Shown: one piece after another, positions 43,801 through 53,446 of the stretch
How positions within the stretch are numbered: position 1 is the first letter of the stretch
Layout of the letters: every line of letters starts with the position of its first letter
Made by a program: the position numbers and the translations under genes
The notes under the pieces: generated by a model
Seen by the model: the letters and a program-made list of their open reading frames with translations, nothing else
The model's database searches: none
Told to the model about the DNA's origin: nothing
Assembly (NCBI RefSeq): GCF_002910915.1
Contig: NZ_NEUF01000054.1
Coordinates: forward strand, 1 to 64,000
DNA from: Streptomyces sp. SM10
Lineage (GTDB): Bacteria; Actinomycetota; Actinomycetes; Streptomycetales; Streptomycetaceae
DNA: 64,000 bases
Reading direction: 5' to 3'

Positions 43801-45471
43801 ATGGCTCAGCTCGAAGCGCGCGAAGTGCCGCTGCACAAGGTCTTCTGCAGTGACTACGACTTCCGGATTCCTGACTACCAGCGCCCTTACGCCTGGCAGA
43901 CCGAACAGGCCCAGCAACTGCTCGCCGACCTCGAAGAGGCACTCCTCCGGGGCGACGGGGAGCCCTACTTCCTCGGATCCCTGGTGCTCGTCAAGGACAG
44001 TCGCGCCGCCCAGGCCGACGTGATCGACGGCCAGCAGCGGCTGACGACCCTGACGATCCTGCTGGCCGTCCTGCGCGACCTGGCCCAGCAGTCCGACGTG
44101 GTGACCAACCTGGTGGCGATGATCGCCGAGCCCGGAAACACGGTCCTGGGGTTGAAGGCGAAACCTCGGCTCACCCTGCGCCCCCGGGACGCCGACTTCT
44201 TCCACCAGCACATCCAGACCTCCGATTCCATCAGGACCCTTCTGGAGCTGAACCCCCACAACCTGAGGACCGACGCGCAGAGGGCCGTCCAGGCGAACGC
44301 GCGGGTGCTGCACACCACTCTGTCGTCCTGGACCGATGAACAGCGGCTCGCGCTGTGCAAGTTGATGGGAATCCAGACCTTCCTGGTCGCGGTCAGCACC
44401 CCCGATCTGGACAGCGCCCACCGGATCTTCAGCGTCATGAACTCCCGAGGTCTCGACCTGTCGCCCGCCGACATCTTCAAGGCGCAGATCATCGGAGAGA
44501 TCGACGAACAGGTCTCGGAGACCTACGCCAGGCGGTGGGAGGACGCGGAGGAGAGCCTCGGCCGCGAGGACTTCTCCGACCTCTTCCTCCATATCCGCAT
44601 GATCTTCTCGGGGGAGCGGGCACGGCAGGAGCTGCTGAAGGAGTTCCAGACGCAGGTCCTGTCCCACTACAAGGGGGGACGGGCCAAGGAGTTCGTGGAT
44701 GAGGTACTCGTCCCCTATGCCGAGGCGTCCGCGATGATCCGCGACAAGGCGTACGCGGCCGGGGAGGGGTCGACCCAGGTCAACCTCTGGTTCCGTCGGC
44801 TGTTGCAGCTGGACAACAACGACTGGTGGCCGGCCGCGTTGTGGGCTCTTCGCTCACACGGGGACAACCCGGTGTGGCTGGGTTCGTTCTTCCGGCAACT
44901 CGAGCGCCTCGCGGCAAGCATGTTCGTACGGCGCGTCTACACCACTCCTCGTGTGCTCCGGTTCGCCGAACTGCTGACGGAGCTGAACAACGGCCTCGGT
45001 CTGGACGCCCCGGCGCTCCAGCTGACCGAGGCCGAGCGGACGGAGACTCTGACCCGGCTCGACGGCGATGTCTACTACGAGCTGCGGACGCGCCGCTTCA
45101 TCCTGCTGCGACTCGACGAACTGGTCGCCGAGGACGACATCGTGGCCACCTACGACGCTCCACGCATCACGGTCGAGCACGTGCTCCCCCAGAACCCCGG
45201 GGCCCAGTCGCAGTGGCGTGCGGACTTCACCGTGGACGAGCGGAAGAAGTGGACGCACCGGCTCGCCAATCTGGTGCTGCTCAGCCGCACCAAGAACTCC
45301 CAGGTGCAGAACCTCGACTTCACCGCCAAGAAGGAGCGGTACCTCAAACGGGGCGTCGTCACCTTCCCCCTGACCACGCAGGTACTGGGGCAGGACACGT
45401 GGACACCGGAGCACCTGGAGAAGCGGCAGACGGAACTGCTCGGGTTGCTGGTTCAGGAATGGCGCCTGTAG
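43801..45471 (+). CDS. GmrSD-like DUF262/DUF1524 protein, putative type IV restriction enzyme
   Basis: A 556-residue protein with an N-terminal DUF262 domain (IPDYQRPYAW near 22-31; DVIDGQQRLTTL near 74-85, a ParB-like nucleotide-binding motif) and a C-terminal DUF1524 HNH-type nuclease (EHVLPQNPG with H460; HRLANLVLLS with N490). In GmrSD these halves give NTP-dependent cleavage of modified phage DNA. Both motif sets look intact, so it may be an active single-chain enzyme. It stands alone, with no methylase beside it, as expected for type IV systems. GC is somewhat lower than in flanking genes. Confidence 0.85.
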   Translation: MAQLEAREVPLHKVFCSDYDFRIPDYQRPYAWQTEQAQQLLADLEEALLRGDGEPYFLGSLVLVKDSRAAQADVIDGQQRLTTLTILLAVLRDLAQQSDVVTNLVAMIAEPGNTVLGLKAKPRLTLRPRDADFFHQHIQTSDSIRTLLELNPHNLRTDAQRAVQANARVLHTTLSSWTDEQRLALCKLMGIQTFLVAVSTPDLDSAHRIFSVMNSRGLDLSPADIFKAQIIGEIDEQVSETYARRWEDAEESLGREDFSDLFLHIRMIFSGERARQELLKEFQTQVLSHYKGGRAKEFVDEVLVPYAEASAMIRDKAYAAGEGSTQVNLWFRRLLQLDNNDWWPAALWALRSHGDNPVWLGSFFRQLERLAASMFVRRVYTTPRVLRFAELLTELNNGLGLDAPALQLTEAERTETLTRLDGDVYYELRTRRFILLRLDELVAEDDIVATYDAPRITVEHVLPQNPGAQSQWRADFTVDERKKWTHRLANLVLLSRTKNSQVQNLDFTAKKERYLKRGVVTFPLTTQVLGQDTWTPEHLEKRQTELLGLLVQEWRL

Positions 45472-45752
45472 CCGAACCCGGGAAGCCAGTCACCGCGCGC
45501 CCGCGATGGCCGGGCGCGGTACGTGAGTCGAAGAGCAGCCCATGAGTGCCGACGGGGGAGCTACCCTCGCCCGAGCAGCGCCGTCTCCAGCTCTACGGCC
45601 TCGTGCGAGGTGCCACGCAGGTGTGGTCGGTGCAGATCCATCTGTCCTTCGCATACGTCGCCCCCAGGGCACGCCCCTTCTCGAGGAGGCAGGATTGCGC
45701 GAGAAGGGAACTGCGCTGCTTCGCGCCGCGCTCAGTCACCGTTCGATGCCGC

Positions 45753-46373
45753 TCACCCGACGCGCTTCCACTCCTGACAGCGCGTCGACTTGAAGACCTC
45801 GCCCTTGTTGACGGTGACCCGGCCGCTGCCGTCCAGGTTGCCGTTGGCGATGATCGCGTCGAACTCGCCGCTGGCGTTGCTCGCCCGCTCCCAGTAGCAC
45901 CCGAAGCCTCCTTCGGGTCCTGCGGTCTTGTAGGTCCCCGCCTTCATGTCCTCACCCACCAGGTACTCACCGTCCCCTTCGACGGTGGTGGGCGGCCCCT
46001 TCGGCTTCGGGGGCTTGGGCGGCGGGGCCGTGACCGTCGCGGTCTTCGTGACCGTCACCGTGGGTCCCGGCACCTCGACCGCCTTGGTGACGCTCTTGGT
46101 CACGGTCACCGTCGGCGCGGGGCCGGCGGCGTCGGTGGCCTGGGCCTGGTCGTCCGAGGTGCCGATCCCGACTCCGAGGAAGAGGGCGACGAGACCGACC
46201 GCTCCGTGGGTGAGGCACCCCCTGCCGCGCGACGCCGGCCTGGTGGGCGGGGCGGGCGGGGGCAGTTGTCCGCCCGGGAACGCGCCGTGCGGAGACGGTC
46301 CGGTCCAGGTCGGATGCGTACCGGAGGAAGGGGCGGGCGGACGGCCGGGCTGTTGCGAGCTGTCGGGACTCAT
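45753..46373 (-). CDS. Membrane-anchored protein with Thr/Val repeats and C-terminal extracellular domain
   Basis: A 206-residue protein. A Pro/Ser-rich cytoplasmic N-terminus (1-48) precedes one transmembrane segment (about 53-70), then a stalk with two copies of TVTVTK and a Pro-Lys hinge. The C-terminal domain (about 130-206) has the pattern GEYLVGEDMKAGTYKT, CYWERASN and TRCQEW, seen in many actinobacterial surface proteins. The two cysteines may form a disulphide. Start 46373 (MSPDSSQQ) is chosen by composition. Function unknown. Confidence 0.75.
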   Translation of the reverse strand: MSPDSSQQPGRPPAPSSGTHPTWTGPSPHGAFPGGQLPPPAPPTRPASRGRGCLTHGAVGLVALFLGVGIGTSDDQAQATDAAGPAPTVTVTKSVTKAVEVPGPTVTVTKTATVTAPPPKPPKPKGPPTTVEGDGEYLVGEDMKAGTYKTAGPEGGFGCYWERASNASGEFDAIIANGNLDGSGRVTVNKGEVFKSTRCQEWKRVG

Positions 46374-46426
46374 CGTGCGAACTCCTGGGTGTGTGGTCGT
46401 GTGTCGGGATGGGCGAAGGAAGACCG

Positions 46427-47653
46427 TCACCGGCCCCTGATACGCCGCCCCGCCTCCGTGCCCGGGTAGAGCATCGCGTCGGCGACCCGGCCGCCGGAGT
46501 CCTTCACGCCGCCGCTGAAGTTGAGCCGCCCGGTCGCGCCGGCCTTGGCGGCGACGCCGTCCCAGTAGCGCGCCTCGCGCTCCCACTGGATGTCGGCCAG
46601 AAGGCGCTCCAGCGCATCGGGGCTCAGCGCGTTCGCCGGATCCGCCCAGGGCGTCGTGTGGTGAACGGCGATCCCGAGCCCGGCGAGTACGGCGGGAGCG
46701 GTGAGGGCGCTGCGCGCGACGAAGTGGGCGCTGTGCTCGGCGATGAGGCGCGCCAGCAAGGGCACGACGCACGCTTCTACCTGCGCGACGTCGGTCCCGT
46801 TGGGGAGTTCGTCCTCCTGGACGGTCTCCGCGGACCTGGTCAGCCCGTTGCGACCGTAGATCGCCGTGATGACGAGGGCACGCAGGGCGGACAGGGTGAT
46901 GACCTCGGGGTCGGACTTGCCGACCTGCCGCTTGGTGGCGTTGACGAGCTTGGCGAACGGGATGAGCTTGCCCTCGACGTCCACCTTGACGGCGTCGGCG
47001 ACCCGGTGGGCGAGGCGGGTGGCGAAGTCCCGTTGGTCCATGGACATGGCCAGGTTCTTCGCGACGGCTACTCCCTGGACGTTGCGGTCGTAGAAGATCT
47101 GGCGTGCGTCGGCCACGCTCAGGTCCACGTACAGCTCGAACGGGACGCGCACGGAGGCGAGTTCGTTGTAGGTCAGCCCGAAGCGCTCGGGGCCGTCGTA
47201 CAGCTCGTGCCAGGCGGTCGTCTGGGTCTCGCCGTCGATGGCGACGACCGAGGTGCCGGGCGTGATGGTCAGGGTCCGCAGTCCGGTGCCGGGCAGCAGT
47301 TCGTCGCTGAGCGCGGCGAGCGGTCCGGCGTGCCAGAAGGTGATCGGCGGGGTGGACCAGCCGGCGCCCAGCTCACCGTTGACGCCGTCGGCGATGTACT
47401 CGGCGTAGGAGCCGACGTTCTTCCCCTTCTGTGTGGACTTCAGCGCCCGCTGGACAAGAGATCGCAGTTCGGCGTGGCGGCGCACGGCGCCGGAGGCGAC
47501 CTTCAGCGTCTTCGTGTCCTCCTCGCGGCGGGGCGAGGGGACGAGCTGGACGAGCGTCGGGACGGACATGGTCCCGATCACGGCATCCGCCCGGAAGGGC
47601 ATGACGGTGAGCTGGGTTCCCTCGATGACTGCGGTCGGCATGGTGATGCGCAT
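46427..47653 (-). CDS. DGQHR-domain protein (DndB-like)
   Basis: A 408-residue protein resembling DNA-modification regulators of the DndB/DGQHR group. The family core appears as VVAIDGETQTTAWHEL (in place of DGQHR) followed by the typical FYDRNVQGVAVAKNLAMSMDQRD segment. No dndCDE or dpt genes are present. The start at 47653 has GGGGGGA 11 bases upstream. It is divergent from a methylase-specificity fusion across a 165-bp gap, which suggests a functional pair. Whether it is a regulator, nuclease partner or phage sensor is not known. Confidence 0.75.
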   Translation of the reverse strand: MRITMPTAVIEGTQLTVMPFRADAVIGTMSVPTLVQLVPSPRREEDTKTLKVASGAVRRHAELRSLVQRALKSTQKGKNVGSYAEYIADGVNGELGAGWSTPPITFWHAGPLAALSDELLPGTGLRTLTITPGTSVVAIDGETQTTAWHELYDGPERFGLTYNELASVRVPFELYVDLSVADARQIFYDRNVQGVAVAKNLAMSMDQRDFATRLAHRVADAVKVDVEGKLIPFAKLVNATKRQVGKSDPEVITLSALRALVITAIYGRNGLTRSAETVQEDELPNGTDVAQVEACVVPLLARLIAEHSAHFVARSALTAPAVLAGLGIAVHHTTPWADPANALSPDALERLLADIQWEREARYWDGVAAKAGATGRLNFSGGVKDSGGRVADAMLYPGTEAGRRIRGR

Positions 47654-47717
47654 GGCGATGCTTCCCCCCACGGGTTCGACGAGCTCGGACCGAGCACATG
47701 CACTCGGAAGCAACACC

Positions 47718-47747
47718 AGATAAGCAGAACCGTGAAAGCACTGTCAA
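47718..47747 (-). promoter_or_regulatory. Promoter of the DGQHR gene
   Basis: On the minus strand TTGACA (47747-47742), 18 bases and TTATCT (47723-47718) fit the housekeeping consensus well. The leader would be about 58 bases. On the other side GTGA-N5-TCAC at 47781-47793 is a small dyad that could bind a regulator of the divergent gene. Confidence 0.6.
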
Positions 47748-47818
47748 TCAGCATTATCGGTTTGACGAGTGGTGTAGATTGTGAGCTGTTCACTACCGAG
47801 AGGCTCAGGACTCCCGCC

Positions 47819-49990
47819 ATGCCACAGCCATCCGCCCAGGTGACCGCCGCCGAGATCTCACGCATCGCCGGGGTCACGCGCGCCACCGTCAGCAACTGGC
47901 GCCGCAGGCACGACGACTTCCCGGCCCCGTCGGGGGGCACGGAGTCCAGCCCCTTGTACGACCTCGTGGACGTACGGGCATGGCTCGGCACCCGTGGCCA
48001 CACGGCGACGGCGGATCCTGCCGAAGAACTGCGCACCACCCTGCGGCTGCACCCGAGGGGCAGCGGTCTGACCGGCCGCCTGCTCCCTCTCGTCCTGGCC
48101 GCCGCCCGTTGCACACCCGAGGAGCGCACGGATGTGGCCGGCCTGTCCGACCCCAGCCTGATCGTCCGCGCGGAAGGCGCATCCGCCGATCTCGTGGACC
48201 TCGTCCCCGAGGCGGAGGCCGTCCGCTTCGCAGGGGAGGACATCGGCGTCCTGCGGGCTCTGCTGCACTGCGTACAGGACGACGGGACGGGCGAGGCGGC
48301 GCTGGCCGTCCTGGCGGACCGTGAGCTGGAGGACAGTTCGACCGGCGGCACCTACCGCACGCCCGCCCCCCTCTCCGACCTCCTGGCCCGCCTGGTGCCT
48401 GCCCCGTACGCCCGCGTCCTCGACCCGGCCTGCGGCAGTGGCTCCCTGCTCGCCGCGGCGGCCCGACAGGGAGCGACCGAGCTGTACGGCCAGGACAGCG
48501 TGGTCGTACAGGCCCAGCGCAGCGCGGTGAGTCTGCTGCTGGCCGCCCCGGACAGCGACATCACGGTCCGTACGGGAGACAGCCTCCGCTCGGACGCCTT
48601 CGGCGGGGTCGCAGTCGACGCCGTCCTGTGCAACCCGCCCTACGGCGACCGCGACTGGGGTCACGACGAGCTGGCGTACGACGCCCGCTGGGCGTACGGC
48701 GTCCCGCCGCGTGCCGAGTCCGAGCTCGCCTGGGTGCAGCATGTGCTGGCCCATCTGGTGCCGGGCGGTCACGCCGTGATGCTCCTCCCACCGGCCACGG
48801 CCTCCCGCGCCTCGGGGCGTCGCGTACGGATGGACCTTGTACGCAGCGGCGCCGTCCGCGCCGTCATCGCGCTTCCCCCAGGTGCGGCGGCGCCCCTCCA
48901 CGTGGGGCTCCAGATCTGGGTGCTGCAACGCCCCGAACCGGCGGGCCCCGAGCGGAAGTCGGTGCTGTTCGTCGACACGGCTGAGCCGGCGGGAGCGGGT
49001 GACCGGGTCGCGACGGCTTCGGCGGCGACGGCGACCGGCACGCGTGGCACCCGTTCCGCCCTGGACTGGGACGCGCTCACGGCTGCGGCGCTCGGCCAGT
49101 GGTCGGCGTTCACCGAGGCCCCCGACGGGTTCACGGACGAACCGGGGACGGCGCGCGCGGTCCCGGTGGTCGACCTCCTGGACGACCAGGTCGACCTCAC
49201 GCCCGCCCGTCATGTCCGCGCCTCCCGTACGGACATCGCCCCGGCGGACCTGGCCCGGGAGACGGACGAGGTACGCCGCCGGCTCGTCGCCGGGGCTGCC
49301 TCGCTGGGCAAGGCGGCGCGCTACACCGACTGGAGCTCCGCCGGCCCCTCTCCCCGCGAGTGGCGCACGGCCACCGCGGCAGACCTCGCACGGGGTGGCG
49401 CGCTCGCCCTGCTGCGGACGGCGCCGGAGGGGCGGGAGTCCGCTGTCGACACATCAGCGGCGTCACGTGCCGTGCTCACCGGCACGGACATCGCGCGGGG
49501 GACGGCCCCGTCCGGCGCCCCGGGCAGCCTCCGCACGGACTCGGCGCCGGTGATCGCGACCGGCGACGTCCTCGTACGGGCGCTAGCAGGCGGCAACGGC
49601 GCGATGGCCCGGGTGACGGACGAGGCGGACGCCGGGGCGCTGCTCGGCCCCCAGGTCCACCTCTTCCGGCCCGACCCGGCGCGGCTCGACCCGTGGTTCC
49701 TCGCTGGGTTCCTGGGCTCGGCGGAGAACATCGCAGCCGCGTCGACGGGCAGCACGACTGTGCATGTGAGCCCGGGGCGGCTACGCGTGCCACTGCTGCC
49801 GCTGGAGGAGCAGAGACGCTACGGCGAGGCGTTCCGGCGCGTGCACAGGCTGCGGGCCGAGGCCGCGCGCGCCACGGAACTGGCCGACGAGACGGCACGG
49901 CTGCTGGCGGGCGGGCTCACCGGCGGCGGCCTGATCCCGTCCCCGATGCCGACCAGGGACAGCACGGCCCCTGATGACGGATCGGCCTGA
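47819..49990 (+). CDS. Helix-turn-helix / N6-adenine methylase / specificity-domain fusion
   Basis: A 723-residue protein. Residues 8-55 form a MerR-like helix-turn-helix (AAEISRIAGVTRATVSNWRRR). The methylase core carries motif I DPACGSGSLL (D202) and motif IV NPPYGD (N272), so adenine methylation is expected. From about 500 the sequence looks like an HsdS target-recognition half (TATAADLARGG, VIATGDVLVRALAGGNGAMARV, WFLAGFLGS, VSPGRLRVPLLPLEEQRRYGE, then a helical connector). Start 47819 is the first ATG of the helix-turn-helix. No matching nuclease subunit is adjacent; the DGQHR gene is divergent. It may methylate a short site alone. Confidence 0.85.
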   Translation: MPQPSAQVTAAEISRIAGVTRATVSNWRRRHDDFPAPSGGTESSPLYDLVDVRAWLGTRGHTATADPAEELRTTLRLHPRGSGLTGRLLPLVLAAARCTPEERTDVAGLSDPSLIVRAEGASADLVDLVPEAEAVRFAGEDIGVLRALLHCVQDDGTGEAALAVLADRELEDSSTGGTYRTPAPLSDLLARLVPAPYARVLDPACGSGSLLAAAARQGATELYGQDSVVVQAQRSAVSLLLAAPDSDITVRTGDSLRSDAFGGVAVDAVLCNPPYGDRDWGHDELAYDARWAYGVPPRAESELAWVQHVLAHLVPGGHAVMLLPPATASRASGRRVRMDLVRSGAVRAVIALPPGAAAPLHVGLQIWVLQRPEPAGPERKSVLFVDTAEPAGAGDRVATASAATATGTRGTRSALDWDALTAAALGQWSAFTEAPDGFTDEPGTARAVPVVDLLDDQVDLTPARHVRASRTDIAPADLARETDEVRRRLVAGAASLGKAARYTDWSSAGPSPREWRTATAADLARGGALALLRTAPEGRESAVDTSAASRAVLTGTDIARGTAPSGAPGSLRTDSAPVIATGDVLVRALAGGNGAMARVTDEADAGALLGPQVHLFRPDPARLDPWFLAGFLGSAENIAAASTGSTTVHVSPGRLRVPLLPLEEQRRYGEAFRRVHRLRAEAARATELADETARLLAGGLTGGGLIPSPMPTRDSTAPDDGSA

Positions 49991-50057
49991 ACCAGCACCA
50001 CGCCCTTCACGTAACCACCACACTTGCCCATACCCGCTCCGGTAGAGCGGGGTCGAT

Positions 50058-52193
50058 ATGGAACCGGGGAACCCCTTGAACAGCAGCAAGCACACGGAGC
50101 TGGCGAACCACGCCTGGTCCGTCGCCGACCTTCTGCGCGGCGATTACAAGCAGTCCGACTACGGGAAGGTCATCCTTCCGTTCACGGTGCTGCGCCGCCT
50201 GGAGTGCGTGTTGGAGCCGACGCGGGAGAAGGTCGCGGAGGAGGTCGTCCGGTGCAAGGAACAGGACCTCGACCCTGACTACTTCCTGCCACGTGCCGCG
50301 GGCCACTCGTTCTACAACACGAGCGGCCTGACGCTCAAGAAGATTGCCGGTGACGCGGGCAACGCGGCCACCAATCTTCAGATGTACGTCGCCGGCTTCT
50401 CGCCCAACGCCCGCGAGGTACTGGAGAAGTACAAGTTCGCCCAGCAGATCACGGCGCTCGACGAAGCGAACCTGCTGTACAAGGTCATCGGCAAGTTCAC
50501 CGACCTGGACCTGCGCCCCGAGGCCGTGTCCAACCACCAGATGGGGTACATCTTCGAGGAGCTGATCCGCCGCTTCTCCGAGCAGTCCAACGAGACCGCG
50601 GGTGAACACTTCACCCCGCGCGAAGTCATCAAGCTCATGGTCAGCCTGCTCATCGCTCCCGACGGCGACGCGCTGAGCCTGCCGGGTGTCGTACGCACGG
50701 TCATGGACCCGGCCTGCGGCACGGGCGGCATGCTCAGCGCGGCCGAGGACCACATCAAGGCGTACAACGAGCACGCGACGGTGGAGGTGAGCGGCCAGGA
50801 ACTCAACCCGGAGTCCTGGGCGATCTGCCGGTCCGACCTGATGATCAAGGGGCAGGAACCGGAGAACATCGCGTTCGGCAACTCCTTCTCGGACGACGGC
50901 CACAAGCGGGAGAAGTACGACTACCTGCTGGCCAACCCTCCGTTCGGCGTGGAGTGGAAGAAGGTCAAGGAGGCAGTGGAGTTCGAGCACAACAGCCTCG
51001 GCGACTCCGGCCGCTTCGGCGCGGGCCTGCCGCGCATCAACGACGGCTCGCTGCTCTTCCTCCAGCACATGATCTCGAAGATGAAGCCGGTGGACGTGAA
51101 GGGCGGGGGCGGTTCGCGCATCGCGATCGTCTTCAACGGCTCACCGCTCTTCACCGGCGCGGCCGGCTCGGGCGAGTCGGAAATCCGCCGCTGGATCCTG
51201 GAGAACGACTGGCTGGAGGCGATCGTCGCCCTGCCGGACCAGCTCTTCTACAACACGGGGATCTCCACCTACTTCTGGATCCTGACGAACCGCAAGGACG
51301 CCCAGCACAAGGGCAAAGTCGTGTTGCTGGACGCGCGTGACCAGTGGGTGAAGATGCGAAAGTCGCTGGGCGACAAGCGCAAGGAACTGGGCGACGGCAC
51401 GGGCGGCAAGCCGAACCACATCGCCGACATCACCCGCTTGTACGGGAACGCGGTGGCGGTCGCGGCGGACCCAGAACACCCGCTGCACCGCAAGGTGAAG
51501 GTCTTCGACAACGAGGCGTTCGGCTACCAGCGGATCACGGTGGAACGACCGCTGAAACTGCGGTTCGAGCTGACTGAGGAGACGCTGGCCGCGTTGCTCG
51601 CGTCGAAGCCGGTGCAGAAGTGGGCGGAGGAGCGGTTCCTGCCGCGCGAACCGGAGCTGGCGGCGAAGGCGAAGGCCCGGCGGAAGCTGACGGACGAGGA
51701 GGAAGCGCGGTTCCGGGATCTGGCGGAGACCGAGACCACGCTGCTCGCCGATGCGCTGCTTCCGCTGAAGGACTCAACCTGGGTGACCAAGTCGGAGGCG
51801 CAGGTGGCGGTGCGGAGCGCGATGGCGGATGCCGGGGTGCAGGGGCCGACGGGTGCGACGTTCACGAAGGCGCTGCGGGACACGGTGGGGGTGCGGGACC
51901 CGGAGGGCGAGGTTCAATTGCTCAAGGGCGGCGAACCCGAGCCGGACAGCGAGCTGCGCGACTACGAGAACGTGCCGCTGGGCGAGGACGTCGAAGAGTA
52001 CCTGAAGCGGGAGGTGCACCCGCACGTGCCGGACGCGTGGATCGACCACACGAAGACGAAGGTGGGATACGAGATCCCGTTCACGCGGCACTTCTACGTG
52101 TACAAGCCACCGCGACCGTTGGCGGAGATCGACGCTGAGCTGAAGACGCTCGAAGCGGAGATTCAGGCACTGCTGGGTGAGGTTACGGAATGA
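50058..52193 (+). CDS. hsdM: Type I restriction-modification methylase subunit
   Basis: A 711-residue HsdM. The helical N-terminal domain (ANHAWSVADLLRGDYKQSDYG) is typical. The methylase has motif I DPACGTGGML (D217) and motif IV NPPF (N293). The C-terminal part, longer than usual, includes a helical region (about 500-620) and the HVPDAWIDHTKTKVGYEIPFTRHFY segment common to this HsdM branch. With HsdS it methylates the recognition site to protect host DNA. The stop overlaps the hsdS start by 4 bases. Confidence 0.95.
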   Translation: MEPGNPLNSSKHTELANHAWSVADLLRGDYKQSDYGKVILPFTVLRRLECVLEPTREKVAEEVVRCKEQDLDPDYFLPRAAGHSFYNTSGLTLKKIAGDAGNAATNLQMYVAGFSPNAREVLEKYKFAQQITALDEANLLYKVIGKFTDLDLRPEAVSNHQMGYIFEELIRRFSEQSNETAGEHFTPREVIKLMVSLLIAPDGDALSLPGVVRTVMDPACGTGGMLSAAEDHIKAYNEHATVEVSGQELNPESWAICRSDLMIKGQEPENIAFGNSFSDDGHKREKYDYLLANPPFGVEWKKVKEAVEFEHNSLGDSGRFGAGLPRINDGSLLFLQHMISKMKPVDVKGGGGSRIAIVFNGSPLFTGAAGSGESEIRRWILENDWLEAIVALPDQLFYNTGISTYFWILTNRKDAQHKGKVVLLDARDQWVKMRKSLGDKRKELGDGTGGKPNHIADITRLYGNAVAVAADPEHPLHRKVKVFDNEAFGYQRITVERPLKLRFELTEETLAALLASKPVQKWAEERFLPREPELAAKAKARRKLTDEEEARFRDLAETETTLLADALLPLKDSTWVTKSEAQVAVRSAMADAGVQGPTGATFTKALRDTVGVRDPEGEVQLLKGGEPEPDSELRDYENVPLGEDVEEYLKREVHPHVPDAWIDHTKTKVGYEIPFTRHFYVYKPPRPLAEIDAELKTLEAEIQALLGEVTE

Positions 52194-53446
52194 ACGCAAA
52201 TATTCCACTGAAGCGTGTAGCTCGTGTTCAATACGGGCTGGGGCAGCCGCCGAAACTTTCGGACTACGGAGTCCCTATTCTCCGAGCAACAAACATCACA
52301 AGGGGGAAGATCACAGAAAGTGGTCTACTCCGAGCGAAGTTGGAAGACCTTCCCATCGAGAGAGCACCACTTCTTCGGGAAGGGGAAATTCTCGTCGTGC
52401 GAAGTGGCGCCTACACAGGAGACTCAGCAAGAGTTTCTGGGAAGTGGATTGGAAGTGCACCAGGCTACGACCTTCGAGTCACTCCGCAGGGAGCCGACTC
52501 TCGATACCTGGCACATTCACTGCTGAGTTCTGTGGCCCTGGATCAAATGAAGCTGGCCAGCTCACGAGCCGCTCAGCCGCACCTCAACGCCGACGAATTG
52601 GGAGGGGTAGAGCTATGGTTTCCTTCTCTGGATGAGCAGCGCCGCATCGCTGACTTCCTCGACGCAGAAACCGCCCGCATGGCTCAGCTCACCACCGCGC
52701 TGCATCGCTTCGATCAGGACGTTCGAGAGCGAGAGCGCACTGTCCTTGCGAATGTACTGAACGCGGACACACAAGAGGCTCAAGACGACTTGCCCTCGGG
52801 GTGGCGATGGACTCCTCTCATGCACCTAACCGATCAATTTCGACAGATCATGTACGGCATCGTGCTGCCTGGCCCCAATGTTCCTGACGGGGTTCCGATC
52901 GTAAAAGGTGGAGATGTCGCCGCCAACCGTCTCTCGCTGGCGACCCTGAATCGGACGACCCATGAAGTCGAGTCCTCCTACGAACGATCTCGTCTCATTG
53001 GCGGCGACTTGGTGATCGCCATCCGCGGAAGTGTTGGCGAACTTGCGACCGTGCCAACCGAGTTGGCGGGGGCCAACCTCACACAGGATGCTGCACGGAT
53101 CTCCATCGGAGCCTCCACCAACCGCAATTGGCTACGCCTGGTACTCGGATCCCCTCTAGTCGCACATCAGATCCAAAAGCGCATCACAGGGGCAACAATC
53201 AAAGGGATCAACATTTGGGATCTGAAGCGAGTGATGATCCCCACGCCCAACCCTGCCGTACAGAAAACGTTGGCCCAAAAGGCTGGTGGCGCAATCGCAA
53301 CACACGAAGCTCTGAGATCACGCGTGGCTCAGCACCGCAAATTGGTAGCCGAACGCCGCCAAGCCCTCATCACCGCCGCCGTGACCGGCCAGTTCGACGT
53401 CTCCACCGCCAGCGGCCGCAACGTAACGGACGGAGTCACGGCATGA
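52190..53446 (+). CDS. hsdS: Type I restriction-modification specificity subunit
   Basis: A 418-residue HsdS with two target-recognition domains (about 1-145 and 205-365), each followed by a long helical spacer (SLDEQRRIADFLDAETARM and the C-terminal VAQHRKLVAERRQALITAAVTGQF). It decides which split DNA sequence the complex reads. The coding sequence is visibly poorer in G+C than hsdM and hsdR (about 55 percent in a sampled 60-base stretch near 52200 versus 68 percent in hsdR), and codon usage is less biased. This is typical of horizontally exchanged specificity genes. Confidence 0.93.
   Translation: MNANIPLKRVARVQYGLGQPPKLSDYGVPILRATNITRGKITESGLLRAKLEDLPIERAPLLREGEILVVRSGAYTGDSARVSGKWIGSAPGYDLRVTPQGADSRYLAHSLLSSVALDQMKLASSRAAQPHLNADELGGVELWFPSLDEQRRIADFLDAETARMAQLTTALHRFDQDVRERERTVLANVLNADTQEAQDDLPSGWRWTPLMHLTDQFRQIMYGIVLPGPNVPDGVPIVKGGDVAANRLSLATLNRTTHEVESSYERSRLIGGDLVIAIRGSVGELATVPTELAGANLTQDAARISIGASTNRNWLRLVLGSPLVAHQIQKRITGATIKGINIWDLKRVMIPTPNPAVQKTLAQKAGGAIATHEALRSRVAQHRKLVAERRQALITAAVTGQFDVSTASGRNVTDGVTA

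Noticed and set aside
43412..44023. Plus-strand frame before and into the GmrSD-like gene
   Set aside because: Its second half is the out-of-frame shadow of that gene and the first 90 codons match no known domain.
46427..47653. Complete Dnd phosphorothioation system
   Set aside because: Only a DndB-like protein is found; dndA, dndC, dndD and dndE are absent.
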